Of a DNA stretch of 19,647 nt, positions 15,342 through 19,647 are shown piece by piece (within the stretch, counting starts at the first letter, position 1; the number at the start of each line of letters is the position of its first letter). Where the stretch lies: positions 1 through 19,647 of the forward strand of contig DATHVI010000111.1 in the NCBI GenBank assembly GCA_035461385.1, given 5' to 3'. The position numbers and the translations under genes are program-made. The notes under the pieces are model-generated. The model had not been told where the DNA came from. It was given only the letters and a program-made list of their open reading frames with translations, and did not search any database. The stretch is from DATHVI01 sp035461385 (lineage in GTDB: Bacteria > Actinomycetota > Thermoleophilia > Solirubrobacterales > 70-9).

Positions 15342-15414
15342 AGCGGACGACGGGACTCGAACCCGCTACCTCGAGCTTGGGAAGCTCGCGCTCTACCAGG
15401 TGAGCTACGTCCGC
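15342..15414 (-). tRNA. tRNA-Gly (anticodon CCC)
   Basis: This 73-nt tRNA reads on the minus strand from GCGGACG at 15414 to the discriminator at 15342. The acceptor stem GCGGACG/CGTCCGC is perfect, the D stem is GCTC/GAGC with GG in the loop, the anticodon stem is CGAGC/GCTCG with loop TTCCCAA (CCC at positions 34-36), and the T arm is GCGGG/CCCGT with loop TTCGAGT. U73 is the glycine discriminator. CCA is not encoded. It decodes GGG. Confidence 0.97.
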
Positions 15415-15426
15415 TTCAGAGCAGGA

Positions 15427-15432
15427 AGTCTA
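15427..15432 (-). promoter_or_regulatory. Possible -10 box of tRNA-Gly
   Basis: TAGACT lies 12 bases upstream of the mature tRNA 5' end, allowing a short 5' leader. No -35 is recognisable, and read-through from the GGDEF gene 34 bases upstream is also possible. Confidence 0.3.
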
Positions 15433-15448
15433 ATCGCCTCGGCGCCGA

Positions 15449-16207
15449 TCACTCGCCGCCCCTCGCAACCGCCTCGCCGGGAAGCGCGAGTCGGTCGCCA
15501 CCGGCGGCCTGGGCGACGCCAAGGGCCTCGTCGGCGCGGGCGAGCAGGCGATCGGCCCCGTCGAGGCCCTTCGGGTCCGAGAGCGCGACGCCGACGCTGG
15601 CCCGGAGCTTGATCGACGCCCCGCCCGGGCGGGCGCGCTCGATCGCCCGCAGGCGGCGGATCAGCTTGCCGGCGACGATCCGCGCCGCGTGCTCGTCGGT
15701 CTGCGGGATCAAGACGACGAAGCCGTGCGGGACCCGGCGGGTGACGAGGTCGGTCGCGCGGAGCTCGTCGACCAGCACCTCGGCGCTCGCGATCAGGAGC
15801 TCGTCCGTGGTCGCGTGGCCGTACTCCTCGACGATCCAGTCGAAGCCCTCGAGCTCGATCGCGAGCACCGCGATCCGGGTGTTGTAGCGCTGGGCGAAGG
15901 CGAGCTGGCGGCGGACCTCCTCGTCGAGGCGGCGGGCGTTGTAGGCGCCGGTCAGCGAGTCGCGGTCGGCGAGCTGGTCGAGCCGGGCGAGGAGCCGCCG
16001 GCGCTCGTCCTCGACCGTCGACTGGGCCTCGGCGGCGGCGGTCACGACGAGCCAAAGCGCGATCGCCGACGCGACCGCGGTCGCCACGATCGCGACCGGC
16101 GCCGAGACCGCGCCGGAGCGCTCGGCGAGCAGCCCGAGGCCGCCGATCAGCAGCGGCAGCAGGGGCGCGGCCCTGGCCAGTCGGGCTTGGGGTGAGCGGT
16201 CGTCCAC
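15449..16207 (-). CDS. Membrane protein with a degenerate GGDEF domain
   Basis: This 252-residue protein has two N-terminal hydrophobic segments (about 13-28 and 38-58), a short coiled linker (about 60-78) and a GGDEF fold from about 80 to 235. DRDSLTGAYNARRLDEEV is the normal opening of the domain, and ASVGVALSD and ADRLLARADEAL its normal end. The active-site loop is VPHGF where active cyclases have GG(D/E)EF, and the first metal-binding segment reads ELEGFDWI instead of DIDxFKxxN. The protein should therefore not make cyclic di-GMP; it may bind GTP or c-di-GMP, or act as a partner. The GTG at 16207 was chosen because it precedes the first membrane helix, with AAGGA 11 bases upstream and a TACACT -10-like box at 16258-16263. 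An in-frame ATG at 16339 would overlap the opposite gene and adds a composition-poor leader. Confidence 0.88.
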   Translation of the reverse strand: MDDRSPQARLARAAPLLPLLIGGLGLLAERSGAVSAPVAIVATAVASAIALWLVVTAAAEAQSTVEDERRRLLARLDQLADRDSLTGAYNARRLDEEVRRQLAFAQRYNTRIAVLAIELEGFDWIVEEYGHATTDELLIASAEVLVDELRATDLVTRRVPHGFVVLIPQTDEHAARIVAGKLIRRLRAIERARPGGASIKLRASVGVALSDPKGLDGADRLLARADEALGVAQAAGGDRLALPGEAVARGGE

Positions 16208-16315
16208 CGGATCTAAGGTCCTTGCGCGCGGGCCTGGGTTCCCGCGGCGACTGACCCAGTGTAGGTCGGCGTCGCGGCTCGCGTCGCAGTTCGCGGGCGC
16301 GGGGCTCGCGCCCTC

Positions 16316-16329
16316 TACGCTTGGGCTTC
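16316..16329 (+). promoter_or_regulatory. Putative leaderless promoter (-10) of the CcmG-like gene
   Basis: TACGCT (16316-16321) ends 8 bases before the GTG at 16330, the same spacing as at 5604 and 8593. No Shine-Dalgarno precedes the gene. This supports the GTG at 16330 over the in-frame TTG at 16321, which overlaps the box. Confidence 0.4.
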
Positions 16330-16857
16330 GTGGGCCCACGTACGTTCGCGATTTTCATCGCCATCCTCGCGGTGATCGGCCTGCTCGCCTACGGCTTCCT
16401 CTCCGAGGGCACCCCGCGGCTCGAGGCCGGGGAGCCGGTGCCGGCGACCGAGCTCGAGCGCCTCGGCGCGGCGGGGACCGGCTCGATCGCCGACTACCGC
16501 GGGAGCTGGCTGCTGGTCAACGTCTGGGCGTCGTGGTGCACGCCGTGCGAGGCCGAGGCGCCCGACCTGCGCCGCTTCGACCGCCGCCACGGCGACCGCG
16601 ACGAGTTCGCGATCGTCGGCATCGACACCCAGGACGGCACCGAGCCGGCGCTCGAGTTCGTCGCCGAGCACGGCCTCGACTACGACCACCTCCGCGACCC
16701 GTCCGGCACCTACAGCCGCGACGAGCTCGGCACCACGGGCGTCCCCGAGAGCTTTCTCGTCGACCCCGACGGCAACCTCGCCCTCCACGCTCCCGGCGTG
16801 ATCGACGCCGCGTGGCTCGAGAACGAGGTCGCGCCGCGGATCGAGGGGGGCGAGTAG
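16330..16857 (+). CDS. Membrane-anchored thioredoxin-like protein, CcmG/DsbE/ResA type
   Basis: This 175-residue extracytoplasmic thiol-disulfide protein has an N-terminal anchor at residues 6-23 (FAIFIAILAVIGLLAYGF) and a thioredoxin fold with the active site WASWCTPC (C70 and C73). The acidic insertion after the first helix, the cis-proline loop TTGVPESFLVDPDG (P129) and the GSW..LVNVWASWC strand match the CcmG/DsbE group rather than general thioredoxin. CcmG reduces apocytochrome c or CcmH so that haem can be attached on the outer face of the membrane. The next gene, ccmH, starts 2 bases after the stop, which supports this role. The other Ccm genes (CcmA-C, E, F) are not in the window. Confidence 0.92.
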   Translation: MGPRTFAIFIAILAVIGLLAYGFLSEGTPRLEAGEPVPATELERLGAAGTGSIADYRGSWLLVNVWASWCTPCEAEAPDLRRFDRRHGDRDEFAIVGIDTQDGTEPALEFVAEHGLDYDHLRDPSGTYSRDELGTTGVPESFLVDPDGNLALHAPGVIDAAWLENEVAPRIEGGE

Positions 16858-16859
16858 CG

Positions 16860-17360
16860 GTGCGCTTCCGGCTGCGACTCGCGACGCTCGCGCTGGCGGC
16901 GCTCGCGGCGTTGACGGCTCTTGGCGTGGCCGGCGGCCCCGCCGCCGCCCAGGAGGAGCCGAGCCCGCTGCTGTCGGAGATCGAGCGCGAGGTGATGTGC
17001 CCGGTCTGCGGGATCCCGCTCGAGCTCGCCCACGAGGCCCCCCAGGCCCGCCAGCAGCGGCGGATGATCACCGGCCTGATCGACCGCGGCTACACCAAGG
17101 AGGAGATCAAGGACGCCCTCGTCGCCGAGTACGGCGAGGAGGTGCTCGCGGTCCCCGGCACGACCGGCTTCGACCTCACCGCCTGGCTCGTCCCCGGCGC
17201 GGCGATCGTCGTCGCCGCGGTAGCGATCGTCGTCGGGCTCCGCCGCTGGCGGCGCTCGACCGCCGCCGCCGCAGGCGCCGGCGACGCCGGGCGCGAGCAG
17301 CCGCTCGACCCCGACGACGCGCGCCGGCTCGACGCCGACATCGGGCGCTACCGGCTCTGA
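16860..17360 (+). CDS. ccmH: Cytochrome c maturation protein CcmH/CycL
   Basis: This 166-residue protein has a signal peptide (1-31, cleavage near AAAQ), an N-terminal CcmH domain and a C-terminal membrane helix (about 106-127, followed by RRWRR). The redox motif is EREVMCPVCG with C47 and C50, equivalent to LRCxxC in CcmH. The conserved helices MITGLIDRGYTKEEIKDALV and EYGEEVLAVP follow, then GFDLTAWLVPGA, which leads into the membrane helix. CcmH passes electrons to the CXXCH of apocytochrome c and is itself reduced by CcmG. The GTG start is 2 bases after the ccmG-like stop, with GAGGGGGG as a possible ribosome site. A short tail of about 35 residues after the helix is unlike the TPR domain of fused CcmHI proteins. 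Confidence 0.93.
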   Translation: MRFRLRLATLALAALAALTALGVAGGPAAAQEEPSPLLSEIEREVMCPVCGIPLELAHEAPQARQQRRMITGLIDRGYTKEEIKDALVAEYGEEVLAVPGTTGFDLTAWLVPGAAIVVAAVAIVVGLRRWRRSTAAAAGAGDAGREQPLDPDDARRLDADIGRYRL

Positions 17361-17665
17361 GCGCCGGCGCCGTCACGGCCCTCGGCTCCGACACGCTCGA
17401 CGGCAGCGCCGCCGCAGGGTCGCGCTTCGCCGGCTGCGGAAAACCCCCTCCCCGCTTTGCGGTACTGCGTCGGCAGTTGAGGTAATTCCGGGCGCCCGGA
17501 CTCATCGAGGCGCGGCCGGCGGGCATCCGGTGGGCGTTCAGAATAACGTCGGTGAATGTGCTTGTCGGATGACGCCCCTTGGGCGCGGGACCCTAAGCGG
17601 CAGCCAGACTCCCCCGGCAGGGTTGGTACGGGAGAGCTCACCGCGAACTTGGAAGGGGGCTTCCG
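17361..17665 (+). other. 305-base leader/intergenic region with several predicted hairpins
   Basis: No gene is supported in this gap. Its composition is less GC3-like, and several small stems can be seen: ACTGC/GCAGT (17464-17477), the palindrome TCCGGGCGCCCGGA (17487-17500), CGCCC/GGGCG (17573-17585), CGCGG/CCGCG (17584-17588 with 17641-17645) enclosing ACCCT/AGGGT (17590-17594 with 17619-17623) and CTCCC/GGGAG (17609-17613 with 17630-17634), and GGAAG/CTTCC over the ribosome site. Some of these compete with each other. I looked for c-di-GMP, c-di-AMP, cobalamin, glycine and guanidine riboswitch consensus sequences by eye and did not find a match. It probably holds the promoter and a structured 5' leader of the LPFTG gene. 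Confidence 0.4.
17651..17664 (+). promoter_or_regulatory. Hairpin covering the ribosome binding site of the LPFTG gene
   Basis: GGAAG-GGGG-CTTCC (17651-17664) is a 5-bp stem with a 4-base loop ending one base before the ATG. Its purine half and loop are the only Shine-Dalgarno candidate, so folding would hide it. Translational control is inferred. Confidence 0.4.
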
Positions 17666-18022
17666 ATGCAAAACCAGTCACCAGGCAACCGAAGTCGCGG
17701 GCTGCGGCTGATTCCGGTCATCGCGGCGATCGCTCTGATCGCCCTGATCGCGACCCCGGGTGCGGCGATCGCCCAAGAGGGCGTTGGGCCGACCGAGGAC
17801 CAATACGCTCCGCAAACCGAACGGATCGGAGACCAGGTCGCCGCAGGAGGGGCGCCGGGCGGACCGGCGGCACCGAGCGGCGACGCTGATACATCCGATC
17901 GCGTGATCTCGGGCCTCCCGTTCACCGGGCTCGACATCGGGCTCCTGCTCGGCGTCTCGATGCTGCTCGGCGCCTCCGGCTTGGCGCTGAGGCGGTTCGC
18001 CGGCGGCGGCGCAGGGCGCTAG
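17666..18022 (+). CDS. Short LPFTG-type cell-wall-anchored protein
   Basis: This 118-residue surface protein has a Sec signal peptide at 1-37 (basic start, LIPVIAAIALIALIATPGAAIAQ) and then about 45 residues of low-complexity Gly/Ala/Pro- and acid-rich sequence. A full sortase signal follows: L84-P-F-T-G88, the hydrophobic segment LDIGLLLGVSMLLGASGLAL and the basic tail RRFAGGGAGR. Sortase would cut between T and G and attach the mature protein, only about 50 residues, to the wall. There is no recognisable domain. It is 30 bases upstream of a sugar transferase gene on the same strand, suggesting a shared role at the cell surface. The ATG at 17666 has GGAAGGGGG upstream within a hairpin. No sortase gene is in the window. 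Confidence 0.85.
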   Translation: MQNQSPGNRSRGLRLIPVIAAIALIALIATPGAAIAQEGVGPTEDQYAPQTERIGDQVAAGGAPGGPAAPSGDADTSDRVISGLPFTGLDIGLLLGVSMLLGASGLALRRFAGGGAGR

Positions 18023-18052
18023 GAACCCACGGCCGGCTGAGAGAACACCCAG

Positions 18053-19489
18053 GTGGATGCCGGAATGGACTCCGGAACGAGCGCGGCGCGCGCGAGCGGT
18101 CGCCCGCGGATCCTCGAGGCGCGGAGGATCCTCGATCTCGCGGCGCTGCGCCTCGCCCCTGCCGCGGCGGCCGGGGTGCTCGCGGCTGCCCACTCGGGCG
18201 CCGTCGGCCAGGGCCTGATCGCTTTCGCCGCCGTCCTGTTCGCCGCTCAGGCGATCGAGCGGATCAGCTTTCCGCTCCGCCTGATGCCCGCCTCGCAATT
18301 GCTCCTGCGCCTGGGAGCCCCGGCGGCGGGGCTCCTGATCGCCTGGTCGATCGCGGCGGTGACCGCCGGCCATGGGTCGATCATCGAGTACGAGGCGGCC
18401 CTGCTCGGAAGCTGGCTCGTCCTGCTGCTCGGGATCTTCGTCCGCGCCCGGACGGTCGACGGATTGCGCGCCCGGGTCGCGGTGATCGGGCCGCGGGACT
18501 TCGCCGCCGATCTCGCGACCGAGCTCGACGCCGGCGGGTTCGCCCCGTACGAGGTCATCGGCTGGCTCGGCCCCGAGGGGCCTGCGGGAGAGGGGCCGTT
18601 GCGCCGCCTCGGAGCCCTCGACGACGTCCGCTCGGTCGTCGTCGGCGACCGGATCGAGCTGCTGGTCTCCGCGGCGGAGGCGGTCGGCGGCGATCAGGTC
18701 GGCGCGACCTTCGAGCGCGTCGCCGAGCACTGCCTCGACCTCCCCGTCCGGATGCTGACCGCCAACCAGCTCTACGAGGAGACCCTCGGCCACGTGCCGG
18801 CGGGGACGATCGACGCCGCCTGGTACCGGTACATCATGCATCCCCGCTTCGTCACCTCTCCCACCGCGTCGAAGCGGGTCTTCGACCTCGTCGTCGGCGG
18901 CCTGATCGCGATCGTCGCGCTTCCCGCGCTCGCCGTCGCCGCGGTCGCGATCAAGCTCGCCGATCGGGGGCCGATCTTCTATCGCCAGCGCCGGCTCGGG
19001 GAGCGCGGCCAAACGTTCGAGATCCTCAAGCTGCGGACGATGCGCGTCGACGCCGAGCAGGGGGAGCCCCAGTGGTGCGCCGCGGACGACCACCGGGTGA
19101 CGTCCGTCGGGCGGCTCCTGCGACGCACCCATGTCGACGAGCTGCCCCAGCTCTGGAACGTCCTCCGAGGCGAGATGACGCTCGTCGGCCCGCGGCCCGA
19201 GCGCCCGGAGATCGTCGCCGAGCTCGAGCGGCGCTTTCCCCACTACACGCGGCGGCGCCTGGTCAAGCCGGGGATCGCGGGCTGGGCTCAGCTTCGTTGC
19301 GGCTATGCGGGCTCGGAGATCGGCACCGCGTGGAAGCTCTGCCACGACCTCTTCTACATCAAGCACCGCTCCGTTCTCGGCGACGCGCTGATCCTCGCGG
19401 AGACAGCGGTCGTCGCCTTCCGCGACGCCCATCGAGCACTGCGCTCCCCGGGCGAGCGGTTCCTCGTCCGCCAGGGGGCGGGCGGGTAG
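18053..19489 (+). CDS. Polyprenyl-phosphate sugar-1-phosphate transferase (WbaP/WcaJ-type)
   Basis: This 478-residue membrane enzyme probably starts exopolysaccharide or envelope glycan synthesis by moving a sugar phosphate from a nucleotide sugar to undecaprenyl phosphate. Four or five N-terminal hydrophobic segments (about 30-140) are followed by a Rossmann-like cytoplasmic domain (about 140-225, starting RARVAVIGPRDFAADLATEL). The bacterial sugar transferase domain is from about 278 to the end: KRVFDLVVGGLIAIVALP, GPIFYRQRRLGERGQTFEI, LKLRTM, the catalytic D362-E363 in THVDELPQLWN, and MTLVGPRPERPE. The sugar is not predictable. The GTG at 18053 is the chosen start (an ATG lies 12 bases further in); the ribosome site is weak. 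It follows the LPFTG gene by 30 bases and probably opens a glycan gene cluster continuing past the window. Confidence 0.95.
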   Translation: MDAGMDSGTSAARASGRPRILEARRILDLAALRLAPAAAAGVLAAAHSGAVGQGLIAFAAVLFAAQAIERISFPLRLMPASQLLLRLGAPAAGLLIAWSIAAVTAGHGSIIEYEAALLGSWLVLLLGIFVRARTVDGLRARVAVIGPRDFAADLATELDAGGFAPYEVIGWLGPEGPAGEGPLRRLGALDDVRSVVVGDRIELLVSAAEAVGGDQVGATFERVAEHCLDLPVRMLTANQLYEETLGHVPAGTIDAAWYRYIMHPRFVTSPTASKRVFDLVVGGLIAIVALPALAVAAVAIKLADRGPIFYRQRRLGERGQTFEILKLRTMRVDAEQGEPQWCAADDHRVTSVGRLLRRTHVDELPQLWNVLRGEMTLVGPRPERPEIVAELERRFPHYTRRRLVKPGIAGWAQLRCGYAGSEIGTAWKLCHDLFYIKHRSVLGDALILAETAVVAFRDAHRALRSPGERFLVRQGAGG

Positions 19490-19647
19490 GGCGCGACCCA
19501 GAACCGGCTCGGGATCGCGGCGCAGCGCAGGTCGGGGTCGGCCTCACCTACATCATCGCTCAGTCGACGGCACACTCGATGACATCGACCGGGTCTGTCC
19601 AACGCAATGCCGGAGCAGTAGGACCCGCGCGCGGCCCGTCAGCGGCC
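19490..19647. other. Terminal non-coding stretch
   Basis: These 158 bases after the sugar transferase stop show no supported gene on either strand and no convincing terminator. Weak complementarity between GGGTC (about 19589-19593) and GACCC (about 19622-19626) is the only structure noticed. It may be the upstream region of a gene beyond the window. Confidence 0.4.

Noticed and set aside
15342..15414. tRNA-Gly as an integration (att) site
   Set aside because: No integrase, no repeat of the tRNA 3' end elsewhere in the window that I could see, and the flanking genes look native in composition.
17430..17500. Possible c-di-GMP (GEMM-I) riboswitch, because CGCAAAGCGGGG appears on the minus strand
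   Set aside because: It lies on the wrong strand for the downstream gene, and the other conserved GEMM segments are missing.
17678..19432. A 584-codon open frame on the minus strand opposite the LPFTG and sugar transferase genes
   Set aside because: It is antisense to a textbook sugar transferase and its translation is charged low-complexity sequence; a composition artefact.

Overview
The window comes from the chromosome of a very GC-rich actinobacterium. Third codon positions are almost all G or C, GTG starts are frequent, and several genes look leaderless. The gene mix (MMPL and DrrAB-type exporters, a CcmG/CcmH pair, a short LPFTG-anchored protein beside a polyprenyl-phosphate sugar transferase, and a secreted protein with repeated YGTN motifs) suggests the class Thermoleophilia (Solirubrobacterales-like). 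That placement is inference; no rRNA or other marker is present. There are no insertion sequences, phage genes, CRISPR arrays or plasmid functions.

Layout. (1) 1-4123, export: a truncated MMPL/RND transporter on the minus strand, a MarR-type regulator (minus), and divergently from it an ABC-2 exporter pair (plus). A palindrome in the marR/ABC intergenic region overlaps both putative promoters and is the obvious operator. (2) 4137-6442, plus strand: a membrane-tethered CueO-type multicopper oxidase, then an alpha/beta hydrolase of the haloalkane dehalogenase/epoxide hydrolase type that appears to have its own leaderless promoter. (3) 6523-8584, minus: a PfkB sugar kinase followed by a two-domain ChrA transporter. 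(4) 8812-9420, minus: a secreted three-repeat cysteine-pair protein of unknown function, flanked by strong hairpins. (5) 9600-14321, minus, read from high to low coordinates: BBE-type FAD oxidase, TPR-LuxR regulator, SAM methyltransferase, cupin. This looks like a small regulated metabolic cluster. (6) 14515-16207, minus: a transmembrane protein with a degenerate GGDEF domain, tRNA-Gly(CCC), and a tandem VOC (glyoxalase-fold) protein. (7) 16330-17360, plus: CcmG-like thioredoxin and CcmH, a cytochrome c maturation reductant pair. (8) 17361-19489, plus: a structured 305-base leader, a 118-residue LPFTG surface protein and a WbaP/WcaJ-type sugar transferase, probably the start of an exopolysaccharide or cell-envelope locus that continues to the right.

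Most genes belong to known families. The least explained items are the secreted YGTN/cysteine-pair repeat protein, the LPFTG miniprotein with its folded leader, the GGDEF domain that has lost its active site, and the FAD oxidase/LuxR/methyltransferase/cupin cluster. A recurring promoter layout (TANNNT, then 6-8 bases, then the start codon) is visible at four genes. Long open frames opposite real genes are abundant because of the base composition and are not annotated.
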